Part shown: positions 16,498 to 25,194 of the stretch, in pieces
Layout: every line of letters starts with the position of its first letter
How positions within the stretch are numbered: position 1 is the stretch's first letter
Source of the DNA: Minisyncoccota bacterium
GTDB lineage: Bacteria; Patescibacteriota; Minisyncoccia; Phycocordibacterales; Phycocordibacteraceae
NCBI GenBank assembly: GCA_028695415.1
Contig: JAQVIY010000003.1
Location: 14,271-47,131 of the forward strand
Direction of reading: 5' to 3'
Length of the DNA: 32,861 nucleotides
Translations under genes and position numbers: made by a program
Notes under the pieces: model-generated
Seen by the model: the letters and a program-made list of their open reading frames with translations, nothing else
Databases searched by the model: none
Told to the model about the DNA's origin: nothing

Positions 16498-17697
16498 TTA
16501 GCCTACTTTTGCTTCCTGCTCGATAGCGAGCAAACGATCATATTTCGCAAGGCGCTCGCTTTGGGCAAGGCCGCCGGCCTTGATGCCGTGAGCGCCGACT
16601 CCATACGCGAAGTCTGCGATGAAGGTGTCGCTTGTCTCGCCCGAACGGTGCGACGCGATGGCGGCAAAGCCTTCCGTATACGTCGCTTGTACTGCCTGAA
16701 GCGCTTCGCGCACGGTGCCTATCTGATTGGGCTTGATAAGTACCGCGTTTATCTCTTTGCGCCCCGCTGCTTCACTGATGCGGGAAGGATCAGTGACCGT
16801 GAGATCGTCGCCGATGATAAGCACTTTCTCGCCGAGCGCCGCAGTGAGGCGTGTGAAGTCGTCTGCAGATTCTTCATCAAACGGATCCTCGATAGAATGG
16901 AGCGGATAATTTGCAGTGATGTTGGCATAAAGGACAGTAAGCTCTTCGGCAGAATACGACTTATCGAGCAACTCGTAGGTTCCATTTTTGAAGAGTCCGC
17001 TCGCGGCGGCATCGAGCGCAATAGACGTACCCGGGAACTCCCGTACGAGTTCGGCGAGAAGTTCAAAAGGTTTTTCAAGCGTATCGAACGAAGGCGCATA
17101 ACCGCCCTCGTCGCCCATGGAGACGTCTCCCAAGCGTTCACCCAACTTTATAAATGCTTCGTGCGCGACGGGGAACGCGGTGCTTGGCGCGCCTTCGACG
17201 ACGAGCAGGTATTCCTGGAAGGGAAGCTTGAAATCAGCGTGAGCGCCGCCGTTCATCATATTGATATAGAGGCGCGGCGCGGCGGGCGTCGTGCCGGCGC
17301 GCCGAGCGATAGCGCGCCAGAGCGGGATGCCGGCAGCCTCTGCGAAGAGGCGCTGTGCGGCGATAGAGACCGAGAGGAGCGCGTTTCCGCCGAGGCGCGA
17401 CTTATCTCGCGTCCCATCAAGCGCAATAAGGAGCGAATCTACTTCATCGGCAGAGGCGAAGTCGTGATCCTTGAGTGCGCGCGCGATCTCGCCGGTTATA
17501 TTTGCCAGTGCACCCGCAACACTTCCGTCGGCGTCGCGCAGTTCAATCGTCTCGTGGCTTCCCGTCGATTTACCGCTCGGCACACTCGCACAGGCAGACA
17601 CGACGTGCCCATCCGTTTCTGAGGCGAGCGTCGTTTCGATTGTTGGGCGTCCGCGTGTGTCGAGTATCGCTCGGGCAGAGACGGAATTGATTTTCAT
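16498..17697 (-). CDS. eno: enolase
   Basis: Interconverts 2-phosphoglycerate and PEP. The N terminus SARAILDTRGRPTIET is the enolase start. Later landmarks are present: MNGGAHAD, GDEGGYAPSF, SIEDPFDEESADDF (metal-binding Glu-Asp region), IIGDDLTVTDPSRI, LIKPNQIGTVREAL with the catalytic Lys, and ASHRSGETSDTFIADFA, the active-site lid region. At 399 residues it is about 30 shorter than typical bacterial enolase; the start at 17697 gives the expected N terminus, so the shortening is internal. The ATG is one base after the ppsA stop. Enolase directly links the glycerate kinase and PEP synthase of this operon. Confidence 0.95.
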   Translation of the reverse strand: MKINSVSARAILDTRGRPTIETTLASETDGHVVSACASVPSGKSTGSHETIELRDADGSVAGALANITGEIARALKDHDFASADEVDSLLIALDGTRDKSRLGGNALLSVSIAAQRLFAEAAGIPLWRAIARRAGTTPAAPRLYINMMNGGAHADFKLPFQEYLLVVEGAPSTAFPVAHEAFIKLGERLGDVSMGDEGGYAPSFDTLEKPFELLAELVREFPGTSIALDAAASGLFKNGTYELLDKSYSAEELTVLYANITANYPLHSIEDPFDEESADDFTRLTAALGEKVLIIGDDLTVTDPSRISEAAGRKEINAVLIKPNQIGTVREALQAVQATYTEGFAAIASHRSGETSDTFIADFAYGVGAHGIKAGGLAQSERLAKYDRLLAIEQEAKVG

Positions 17698-17698
17698 A

Positions 17699-20119
17699 CT
17701 ATCGGCCGATTTTCTCTTCGAGTTCGGCGACTGCCTCAATGGTTTTCAGTACCGAATCAGGATTGAGCGACATACTCTCGATGCCTTCTTTGACGAGGAA
17801 CGCGGCGAAGTCGGGCAGGTCGGAAGGACCCTGGCCGCAGATGCCGATGTATTTTTTCTTCGCGACGCACTTGCGGATGACGCTCGAGATAAGCGCGCGC
17901 ACCGCCTCGTCGTTCTCATTGCTGATGTGCGTGACGATGCCGGAGTCGCGGTCGAGACCGAGCGTGAGCTGAGTGAGGTCGTTTGAGCCGATGGACATTC
18001 CATCGAAGAGATCAAGGAATTCTTCAGCGAGAAGTATATTCGACGGTATCTCGCACATCATGTAGACCGGTGTCGCTGTCTCTTTATTTTTCGCGAGTGA
18101 CGGTGCAACGAGTCCGTGCTTTGCCATCACGCCGAGCACACGCTCCGCCTCGGCGACAGTGCGGCAGAAGGGAATCATTGGAATAACGTTCGTGAGTCCC
18201 ATGTCTTTACGCACCTTCACGAGCGCGCGGCACTCAAGCACGAACGCATCTTTGAACTTCGGGTCGTAGTAGCGCGAGGCGCCGCGCCAGCCTATCATCG
18301 GATTCTCCTCTTTGGGCTCATACGTCTCGCCGCCGAGAAGCGTGCGGTACTCGTTCGTCTTGAAATCGGAGAAGCGTACGATAACCGGCCGCGGAGCGAA
18401 AGCGGCGCCTATCTTTGCGATGCCGTAGGCGAGATTGTCGACATAGAACTCGACGGGATCCTCCCATCCGGCTATCTTTTCATGGATAGCGGCGCGGATG
18501 TGAGGCTGCTGCTTCTTATAATTGAGAAGTGCGAGCGGGTGTATGCCGATGGTCGAGGCGATGATGAACTCCTCGCGTGCGAGCCCGACACCTCGTACCG
18601 GCAGAAACGAGGTCTCAAAGGCGATATCGGGCGACGCGACATTTACCATAATCTTCGTCCGCGTCTCGGGCAGTTTGCCGAGCGAATGTTCCTTTGTGGT
18701 TATTTTCGCCTTACCGGCGGTGACGATGCCGGCGCTGCCGGTCGTGTCGACGGTCACGAGCGAGCCGGTCTTCAAAACGCGCGTCGCGTTACCCGAGCCA
18801 ACGATAGCGGGGAGACCGAGCTCGCGCGAGACGATAGCGGCGTGGCTCGTGCGTCCGCCCTTGTCGGTTACGATGGCGCTCGCCATTTTCATGATGGGTT
18901 CCCAGTCAGGATCGGTCATCGTCGTGACGAGTACCTCGCCCTGTTTGAATTCCCGTATTTGCTTCGGGTTCACTATAAGATGCGTCTTGCCGGTTACGGC
19001 CTTGGAGCCGACCGAGATGCCGCGCACGAGCTCTTTGCCCGCACCGCTCACTTTGTATTCGATTATCTTCGAGAAGTCTCGTTCGGCCTGCACGGTCTCG
19101 GGGCGCGCCTGCACGATGTAGAGCTCGTCGGTCTCACCGTCCTTCGCCCACTCCATATCCATCGGTGTCCACTTCTTCGCGCGTTTCGTGTAGTGCTCTT
19201 CGATAAGGGCTGCCCATGATGCGAGCGTGATGACCTCGGCATCGGTAAGTACGAACTGTCTCGTGAGCGCTACGGGCGTCTTGATTACTTTGGTCTGTTG
19301 GACGTTGGTACGGCCGGTATCATAGATCATTTTCTTGTGATTCGTACCGAGCTTTTTCAGCAGGATAGGAGATTTCACTTTGCCGATACGCGACTTCGAG
19401 ACGAGGTACTCGTCCGGCGTGACGTGGCCCTGGACTATCATTTCGCCGAGACCGTAGGTCGCATTCACCACTACCACGTCGCGAAAACCGCTCTCCGTAT
19501 CGACCGAGAACATAACACCCGAAGAGGCTTTATCCGAACGAACCATCTTCTGCACGCCGACCGACAGCGCGACTTTCATGTGGTCGAACCCTTTATCGGC
19601 ACGATAGGAAATGGCGCGATCGGTGAAGAGGGAAGCCATCGTCCAGATGGTCGCGCGTATGACGCTCTCAGTGCCGCGAATGTTGAGATACGTCTCTTGT
19701 TCGCCTGCAAACGATGCGCCGGGCAGGTCTTCTGCGGTCGCGCTTGAGCGCACCGCGACGTCGACATTCTTGCCGTACTGCTTCTCCATCTTTGCATACG
19801 CATCGGCGATTTCTTTCTCCAAATCTTTCGGGAGATGCGTCGAGCGCATCTTTTCTCGCACGAGCTTTCCGCATCGTGCAAGCGCCTTCAGGTCTCTCGT
19901 GTTGAGCCCCTTGAGTGTTTTCTCTATAAAAAGATCGAGCCCTGTTTCTTTGAGGTAGTCGTAGTACGCTTCGGCGGTGACGCAAAATCCTTCGGGCACC
20001 CGCACGCCTTTCGGTACGAGCGACTGTATCATCTCACCCAGTGAGGCGTTCTTGCCGCCCACCTGACCGACGTCGTCCATGCCGATGCGGTTCATCCAGA
20101 GTATGTGGGCGTTTTTCAT
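17699..20119 (-). CDS. ppsA: phosphoenolpyruvate synthase
   Basis: PpsA interconverts pyruvate + ATP and PEP + AMP + phosphate. The 806 residues have the standard order: an ATP-grasp nucleotide-binding domain (VGGKNASLGEM, VAVRSSATAEDLPGASFAGEQ, YGLGEMIVQG), the swivelling phosphohistidine domain with TDKGGRTSHAAIVSREL (His426) and a C-terminal PEP/pyruvate TIM barrel with SIGSNDLTQLTLGLDRDSG and the catalytic cysteine in GICGQGPSD. PEFYVDN-like and RFSDFKTNEY segments favour PpsA over pyruvate phosphate dikinase. It lies in an operon between glycerate kinase and enolase. In CPR cells it may run toward pyruvate and ATP, though direction cannot be read from sequence. Confidence 0.96.
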   Translation of the reverse strand: MKNAHILWMNRIGMDDVGQVGGKNASLGEMIQSLVPKGVRVPEGFCVTAEAYYDYLKETGLDLFIEKTLKGLNTRDLKALARCGKLVREKMRSTHLPKDLEKEIADAYAKMEKQYGKNVDVAVRSSATAEDLPGASFAGEQETYLNIRGTESVIRATIWTMASLFTDRAISYRADKGFDHMKVALSVGVQKMVRSDKASSGVMFSVDTESGFRDVVVVNATYGLGEMIVQGHVTPDEYLVSKSRIGKVKSPILLKKLGTNHKKMIYDTGRTNVQQTKVIKTPVALTRQFVLTDAEVITLASWAALIEEHYTKRAKKWTPMDMEWAKDGETDELYIVQARPETVQAERDFSKIIEYKVSGAGKELVRGISVGSKAVTGKTHLIVNPKQIREFKQGEVLVTTMTDPDWEPIMKMASAIVTDKGGRTSHAAIVSRELGLPAIVGSGNATRVLKTGSLVTVDTTGSAGIVTAGKAKITTKEHSLGKLPETRTKIMVNVASPDIAFETSFLPVRGVGLAREEFIIASTIGIHPLALLNYKKQQPHIRAAIHEKIAGWEDPVEFYVDNLAYGIAKIGAAFAPRPVIVRFSDFKTNEYRTLLGGETYEPKEENPMIGWRGASRYYDPKFKDAFVLECRALVKVRKDMGLTNVIPMIPFCRTVAEAERVLGVMAKHGLVAPSLAKNKETATPVYMMCEIPSNILLAEEFLDLFDGMSIGSNDLTQLTLGLDRDSGIVTHISNENDEAVRALISSVIRKCVAKKKYIGICGQGPSDLPDFAAFLVKEGIESMSLNPDSVLKTIEAVAELEEKIGR

Positions 20120-20124
20120 AATGA

Positions 20125-21417
20125 TTATTTCTTAAGAGCAATAATAAGGTCGGATATATTAGAACCAGTATAGCCGGTCACGAGCGCGTCGCCGCTTGAG
20201 GTGAAGAAATCATAGGCGCGGTAGCCATCAAGGTACTCCGGTATCGAGAGGCCCTTCGTAAGCGCGTGCTCGCGGGTTATCGCGTCAGCAATAGCTCCGG
20301 CATAGTTCGTATTGTCGTGTCCGTCGGAGGCGAAGGGCAGTACAAGTTCGTCATCGCGAATATCGGCAAGTATCGCGAGCGCCATCTCCTCATTGCGGCC
20401 TCCGGTGCCGTGCGTGGCCGGCAGGGTGACGGTGCTTTCGCCGGCGTAGAGAAACGCGGTCTTTGCCGGCTTCGTGTGCAGGTTCTCTACGATAGCGCGC
20501 CCGGTCTCGCGCGCCTCGCCGTCGAAGCGATCGTCGGCTATCAGGGCGGAATATCCCAGCTTCTCCGCCGCTTCTTTCATCGCGGCGAGCGCGTGCTGGC
20601 CCGAGAGGAGCAGGAAGTTCTGTACGCGTTCAAAATATTTCTGCTCCTTTGGCGTCTCGAGGAATTCAATATTCGCCGCCGCGACCACACCGTATTTCTC
20701 AAGTACGGCACGAGCGTCTTCGACGGTCGAGGTGTCGAGTACGGTGGGGCCTGATGCGATGACGGCGAGATCGTCTCCCGGTACGTCAGAGACGATGAAC
20801 GCAGCGACTTCGGCGGGGTATGCCGCTTTCGCGAGATTACCGCCGCGCGCTTGCGAGATGTGCTTGCGCACGATATTGATGTTGCTTATCGGCGCGCCGC
20901 GCGCGGTGAGCTCTTGGAACAGCGTGCTCTCGTCGAAGCAGGTCATCGACGCGGTGTGAAGACAGAGGAGTGTCGAACCGCCGCCCGAGATGAGCATGAT
21001 GACGAGATCGTCTTCGCGGCAGGTGGAGAGGAATTCGACGATGTGCTTGGTCGCGCTCTCGTTCACTTCGCTCGGGAGCGGGTGCGAGCCGACATACGTT
21101 TCGATAATCGAGGGCATCGCGCCCTCGATAGGGGACACATCGAGCGCGACGCCGCCGGTGAGCCGGCCATCGAGCACTTGTTCGACGGCTCCGGCGGCGG
21201 CAAAAGCGCACTTGCCGACGCCGACGAAGAAGATGCGCCGCTCTTTGATAGGGTACGTCCTCTCTCCAATATGAAGCGTGTCGTTTTCTATCCGCAGGTT
21301 GCGCGCAATGGCGGCGCGCACGTCGATAGCCTCATATCCCGCCTCTGCGATAGTAAGCGCATCACGGCGCAGGTCGGTCGTGGCGAGCGCCTCGAAGTTC
21401 TGAATCTCTTGGTTCAT
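20125..21417 (-). CDS. glycerate 2-kinase, GckA/TtuD (DUF4147-MOFRL) type
   Basis: Phosphorylates glycerate, normally to 2-phosphoglycerate. The 430-residue protein matches the two-domain family: VGVGKCAFAAAGA near the N terminus, GSHPLPSEVNESAT, the phosphate loop ISGGGSTLL, VRKHISQARGGNLAK, SDVPGDDLAVIASGPT, then the MOFRL domain with AGESTVTLP-T-GTGGRNEEMALAI and FASDGHDNTNYAGA. The product would be the substrate of the enolase two genes downstream. I start it at ATG 21417 (MNQEIQNFEAL); the longer frame overlaps doxX. It lies 8 bases after doxX and 5 before ppsA. Confidence 0.93.
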   Translation of the reverse strand: MNQEIQNFEALATTDLRRDALTIAEAGYEAIDVRAAIARNLRIENDTLHIGERTYPIKERRIFFVGVGKCAFAAAGAVEQVLDGRLTGGVALDVSPIEGAMPSIIETYVGSHPLPSEVNESATKHIVEFLSTCREDDLVIMLISGGGSTLLCLHTASMTCFDESTLFQELTARGAPISNINIVRKHISQARGGNLAKAAYPAEVAAFIVSDVPGDDLAVIASGPTVLDTSTVEDARAVLEKYGVVAAANIEFLETPKEQKYFERVQNFLLLSGQHALAAMKEAAEKLGYSALIADDRFDGEARETGRAIVENLHTKPAKTAFLYAGESTVTLPATHGTGGRNEEMALAILADIRDDELVLPFASDGHDNTNYAGAIADAITREHALTKGLSIPEYLDGYRAYDFFTSSGDALVTGYTGSNISDLIIALKK

Positions 21418-21425
21418 GGATGTGC

Positions 21426-21965
21426 TTATGATCGGCGGTGCAAAGGACAGTGCCGTTTCAGATAGGGCATCGCGTAGCGATCGAGTCCCCAATGTCCGGC
21501 AACGCGATGGGCGAGCATGATGCTAAGCGCGAGCACGAGCAAGATAGGGTTCACGCTCACGGAACCGGCAAGTAAGAAGTTGAGATTCATAAAGAAACCG
21601 AAGAAGGCTGCAACGCCGGTGAAGAGTCCGACGATAAGCCCGAGGCCTATCGCTATCTCACCGAGCGTGACGGCGTTTGACCAGCCGACCAAGTGGGGCA
21701 TCACTGTGCTTTGGAGGAACGACGCGTACCACGATTGCACGTCGGGGTGTGCGCCGACCGTCTTGCCAAGGGCACCCTGCACGAATCCTTGGAGTGCGGC
21801 TCCGGCATTGCTGCCAAACCACGCGGGATTGACGAGCTTCTCATAGCCCACCATGAGCCATTCGTAGCCAAGGTAGAGGCGGACAACAAACCACAAGGGC
21901 GCACTTGCGGTGTTTACCGTGAGGAAACGAGTAAGGGCAGATTGTTCTATTTGATAGGTGGTCAT
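21426..21965 (-). CDS. DoxX-family membrane protein
   Basis: A 179-residue protein with four predicted membrane helices. Its features are LWFVVRLYLGYEWLMVGYEKLVNPAW in the first helix, GEIAIGLGLIVGLFTGVAAFFGFFMNLNF in helices 2-3, and NPILLVLALSIMLAHRVAGHWGLDRY at the end, all typical of DoxX/TQO small subunit-like proteins. Members are linked to thiosulfate:quinone oxidation or redox homeostasis, but many are uncharacterised. As the first gene of the seven-gene minus operon it may supply a quinone- or thiol-linked function to the flavin module at the other end; that is inference. TAGAAT (21977-21972) lies six bases before ATG, and AGGAG overlaps that gap. Confidence 0.88.
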   Translation of the reverse strand: MTTYQIEQSALTRFLTVNTASAPLWFVVRLYLGYEWLMVGYEKLVNPAWFGSNAGAALQGFVQGALGKTVGAHPDVQSWYASFLQSTVMPHLVGWSNAVTLGEIAIGLGLIVGLFTGVAAFFGFFMNLNFLLAGSVSVNPILLVLALSIMLAHRVAGHWGLDRYAMPYLKRHCPLHRRS

Positions 21966-22027
21966 ACTCCTATTCTAGGGCATACAGCCCTACGGAAAAA
22001 TATCGGGTGGGGAGTATGATGAGGCGT

Positions 22028-22810
22028 ATGAAAGACACGCGGATAGGAATGGGTATGCCCATCGAGATAGAAATCGTGGGCCCTACTTCGCTAAAGCTAC
22101 GAAGGGCAAGCGAGGATGCTTTTGAATATCTAATGAAAGTGGAGGCGCGATTCAGTGTATATAAAGAAGACAGCGAGATATCGCGTATCAACCGCGCCGC
22201 GCCCTTCGTAGCTTCAAGCGGAGAATGGGGCGAATTATCGCTTACTGATGCAAGCGCGGAAATGAAAGAGGTTTTTGCAATCGGCGAGAAAACGAAGAAG
22301 GAGACACGTGGGTATTTCGATATACGCCGCCCCGATGGGAGCATTGATCCCTCCGGCGTCGTAAAGGGGTGGGCGATACGCAATACCGCCGCGCGGGTAC
22401 GCGCGGCGGGGCACGAGAACTATATGGTGAATGCAGGCGGCGACATCGCGATGAATGGAAAGAATGCAGAAGGCGAAGAATGGAATGTTGGCATCAGGAA
22501 CCCGTTCAATATCCACGAGATTGTGAAGGTCGTATATCCGCGGGGGAAGGGTATCGCGACTTCAGGCTCCTACATTCGCGGCGACCATATCTATAACCCG
22601 CACGAGCCGGAGGAAAAGATACGGAACATCGTGAGCGTCACGGTCATCGGTCCCGATGTGCTCGAAGCTGACCTTATCGCGACGGCGGCTTTCGCGATGG
22701 GGACGAGCGGCGTTGCCTTTATCGAGTCGCTCTCCGGCTTCGAGGGCTACGCCATCGATACAAACGGCATCGCCACCTTCACGAGCGGTTTTGGTGAATA
22801 TTTGAAATGA
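22028..22810 (+). CDS. apbE: FAD:protein FMN transferase ApbE
   Basis: ApbE moves FMN from FAD to a threonine hydroxyl in an (S/D)GAT-like motif. The 260-residue protein has MGMPIEIEI at its start, the flavin and metal site IDPSGVVKGWAIRNTAA, MVNAGGDIAMNG, GIATSGSYIRG and the late VLEADLIATAAFAMG. No lipoprotein signal is present, so it is cytoplasmic or released only after processing. The obvious substrate is the FMN-binding protein at 14867-15478, whose operon is divergent across a 62-bp gap. I start at ATG 22028 because TATGAT (22015-22020) is seven bases upstream; ATGs at 22016 and 22019 would overlap that box. Confidence 0.93.
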   Translation: MKDTRIGMGMPIEIEIVGPTSLKLRRASEDAFEYLMKVEARFSVYKEDSEISRINRAAPFVASSGEWGELSLTDASAEMKEVFAIGEKTKKETRGYFDIRRPDGSIDPSGVVKGWAIRNTAARVRAAGHENYMVNAGGDIAMNGKNAEGEEWNVGIRNPFNIHEIVKVVYPRGKGIATSGSYIRGDHIYNPHEPEEKIRNIVSVTVIGPDVLEADLIATAAFAMGTSGVAFIESLSGFEGYAIDTNGIATFTSGFGEYLK

Positions 22811-22869
22811 AAAACCGGAACGACGTGCTTGTAATTATCTACAGCCGGTGTCATGCTTGACTATATTTC

Positions 22870-23787
22870 ATGAATCACTGGTTCTTATTGGCGACGATGG
22901 CTCCGCTCTTATGGGCGGCCTGCAACCACATCGACAAGATTCTCCTCGAGAAGTATTTCAAGGAGGGGGGTGTCGGTGCGGTGCTTATCGTTTCGGCGCT
23001 TGCATCGAGTCTTGCGATACCGTTCCTGTATCTCGCCAACCCGGCAGTTCTTGAAGTGGATTCAGGGAACTTCGACATCATCATCGTCACTGCGATACTC
23101 GATATTGTTGTTCTCTGGGCGTATTTGAACGCCGTCCAGAAGGACGACCCTTCGCGAGTCGTGGTCTACTATCAACTCCTTCCGGTGCTCGGCATCGGGA
23201 CAGGTTGGCTCTTCCTCGGGGAGACCATAACCGGTCACCAGTTGATTGCGATGGCAATCGTACTCCTCGGTACCACAATTCTTTCCTTCGATGAGGCAGG
23301 GGGGGTCGTGAGCTTCAAGTGGAGGACAGTCGGGTACATGCTTCTCGCGGTCTCTGCCTGGGCGATGGAGCTCGCGATATTCAAGGCCATAGCGATCGAA
23401 GAAGACCCGTGGCGAACACTCTTCTGGAAGCATGTGGTTCTGGTGACTCTGGGCGTTCTCATGTATGCCCTGATCTCCAAGTACCGCAAGAGCTTCCTTG
23501 CCGTCATGCGGGAGAACTCCACGGTTGCGCTCGGGCTAGCCGTCTCGAACGAAGTGTTGTACATGACCGGAACGATCTTGTATGGACTTGCGGCGATGTC
23601 TGCTCCGGTCGCGCTGGTGCTTCTCACGGAAACCTTCCAATCGGTCTTCGTGCTTATCATTGCGGTCGCTCTCGCTTGGTTCCTCCCGCAGTTCGCGACA
23701 GAGAATGTTGAGATACGGCATCTCGCGAGGAAAGCGGTCGCTATTGGTATTACGGGGCTCGGCACCTACCTCCTTCTCGTGGCCTGA
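22870..23787 (+). CDS. EamA/DMT-family transporter
   Basis: A 305-residue integral membrane protein with about ten predicted helices arranged as two EamA repeats. The first repeat contains LATMAPLLWAACNHIDKILLEKYF, NAVQKDDPSRVVVYYQLLPVLGIGTGWLFLGETITGHQL, a strong EamA signature, and AIVLLGTTILSF. The second starts near WRTVGYMLLAVSAWAMELAIFKAIA and ends with PVALVLLTETFQSVFVLIIAVALAWFLP. Family members export or import amino acids, nucleotides or other small metabolites, and the substrate is unpredictable. The gene stands alone between apbE (60 bp away) and a hypothetical gene. Confidence 0.9.
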   Translation: MNHWFLLATMAPLLWAACNHIDKILLEKYFKEGGVGAVLIVSALASSLAIPFLYLANPAVLEVDSGNFDIIIVTAILDIVVLWAYLNAVQKDDPSRVVVYYQLLPVLGIGTGWLFLGETITGHQLIAMAIVLLGTTILSFDEAGGVVSFKWRTVGYMLLAVSAWAMELAIFKAIAIEEDPWRTLFWKHVVLVTLGVLMYALISKYRKSFLAVMRENSTVALGLAVSNEVLYMTGTILYGLAAMSAPVALVLLTETFQSVFVLIIAVALAWFLPQFATENVEIRHLARKAVAIGITGLGTYLLLVA

Positions 23788-23899
23788 ATAAATAAGCTCA
23801 ATTTGCAACTTTGCACGGTCTCTCGCGGGGCCATGCTTTCTTTTTCCATCTTGGCAGTAGGCCAGAGCCTCTTATTTTTATGCTACCATTCCATCCTAT

Positions 23900-24778
23900 A
23901 TGAGCGTTTCGCGCGGGACTCATCAGAAGCCCTCCCTGTTCCATTCGGTCTCGAGGTCAGTTTCCTCTCTTTTCCACCGGAGGAGCGCGCGAGATGACGC
24001 CTCCGATATGACCCTCGCTCCGTTTGAAGCGATAGCAGAGCTCGAACGGCGGCAGAAAGATCCGGAAATAAAGAAAAAAGTGGAGAAATATTTAGCCGGA
24101 GACATCCCAGAGTATTTCAAAGACGGCCCAATCCTCTGTTTAGCGCGTCACATCATCACTCCCAACTTCGAGACTCTAAGGTTCGTACACTTGACGTGGC
24201 AGTTAGGGATGAAGCCCGTGATAACCCAAGATTCGAAAGGAATGTTCGTCCCGTTCAATCAGGTGAAGAAAGCGCTTTGTAAACTCCCCGTTTGTCGCCG
24301 GCTCTCGCAGAAAAAAGGAACATTGCATGAGCACTACGAGAACGTGACGATAGTCGATTTCAATAAGGCAGACGGCAAACCATTTTCAGAGATTGAGACG
24401 CTTTGGGGGGAGAAACTGACAGATTTTCATATGCGGTTATTTTCAGAATTTATAGACAAAGAGATTGATCTGCCGGACGATGCGGCGTGGATAGATCGGC
24501 ACCATCGCGATAATTTATTAGAACACTACAAGCATCTGCTCGCCCTTTTTGTCGCGCACGGCATCTTTTTTGAGAATTACGATATGAACGATCCGCACGA
24601 GGTCCACTTTGTGCGGCACATTCTGCGCCCCGCCTTCCGCTTCGTGGAGAAGAAGTTCGGCTATCGCCCGCTCATCGTGCAGGTATTCCCGACAAGCTTC
24701 GAGAGCACCCGCTTCTGGATCAGTTATCCAAAAAGAGTTCTCGATATTGTTCGAGAGAGCATGCACAAACAGGGTTGA
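23900..24778 (+). CDS. conserved hypothetical protein (292 aa)
   Basis: A soluble protein with no signal peptide. After a basic, serine-rich N terminus (1-35) comes a charged helical region (AELERRQKDPEIKKKVEKYL), then GPILCLARHIITPNFETLRFVHLTWQLGMKP. The centre and C terminus are rich in His, Asp and aromatic residues: DRHHRDNLLEHYKHLLALFVAHGIFFENYDMNDPHE and RFVEKKFGYRPLIVQVFP. Clustered histidines could bind metal, but I recognise no family motif. The start is uncertain: ATG 23900 follows an extended -10 (TGC-TACCAT, 23884-23889); an in-frame ATG at 24008 (MTLAPFEAIAEL) would remove the basic tail. The 112 bp upstream hold only a short GC hairpin followed by TTATTTTT. Confidence 0.7.
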   Translation: MSVSRGTHQKPSLFHSVSRSVSSLFHRRSARDDASDMTLAPFEAIAELERRQKDPEIKKKVEKYLAGDIPEYFKDGPILCLARHIITPNFETLRFVHLTWQLGMKPVITQDSKGMFVPFNQVKKALCKLPVCRRLSQKKGTLHEHYENVTIVDFNKADGKPFSEIETLWGEKLTDFHMRLFSEFIDKEIDLPDDAAWIDRHHRDNLLEHYKHLLALFVAHGIFFENYDMNDPHEVHFVRHILRPAFRFVEKKFGYRPLIVQVFPTSFESTRFWISYPKRVLDIVRESMHKQG

Positions 24779-24828
24779 TTGAGGGTGGTCTAATCGAGCC
24801 TCTGATATACTACGGATAATCACTTGCC

Positions 24829-25194
24829 ATGAGATTGAGTAACAACATCCTTGTCTCCATCCTTGTCCTGCTCATCGGATTCTGTTTGGGATATGCGTAT
24901 TTTCGGTTCATGATCGTCCGGGACTACATGGTTGCGTACGAGGGGGAGTGCGACCCTGCCGCGCAGAGCTGCTTTGTTGGGTGCGACGATAGTGCGTGTA
25001 CGAGCGAGTACTATTATGCCAAGGTGCAGAAATACGCGGTGCACCTGCAGGCCGAGTGTGGTCCCGACATAACTAACTGCGACGCGGCGAGTGTTTGCCT
25101 CCCCGAAGATGAGGGGAAGTGTCTTATTACATACTGTGATTCGGAGCTTGATGGGGTTACCTGTACAGAAACCGCAGCCCAAAGTACCCCATGA
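24829..25194 (+). CDS. membrane-anchored cysteine-rich protein
   Basis: The 121-residue product has an N-terminal membrane helix (about 7-30, ILVSILVLLIGFCLGYAYF). The rest appears extracytoplasmic and contains ten cysteines in short spacings (ECDPAAQSCFVGCDDSAC, then ECGPDITNC, SVCLPEDEGKC, YCDSELDGVTC), suggesting a disulfide-knotted or metal-binding domain rich in Asp/Glu. I know no family. Its stop overlaps the ATG of the sensor kinase (ATGA), so the two are co-translated and it may be a ligand-binding or accessory partner of that kinase. TATACT (24806-24811) gives a leader of about 11 nt. Confidence 0.78.
   Translation: MRLSNNILVSILVLLIGFCLGYAYFRFMIVRDYMVAYEGECDPAAQSCFVGCDDSACTSEYYYAKVQKYAVHLQAECGPDITNCDAASVCLPEDEGKCLITYCDSELDGVTCTETAAQSTP

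Noticed and set aside
15859-17622. 587-codon open frame on the plus strand opposite the dehydrogenase and enolase genes
   Set aside because: It is antisense to two well-recognised genes, has an Arg/Glu/Asp-rich composition typical of a shadow frame, and shows no domain.
18116-19219. 367-codon open frame opposite ppsA
   Set aside because: Antisense to conserved PpsA motifs, no recognisable domain and no start signal.
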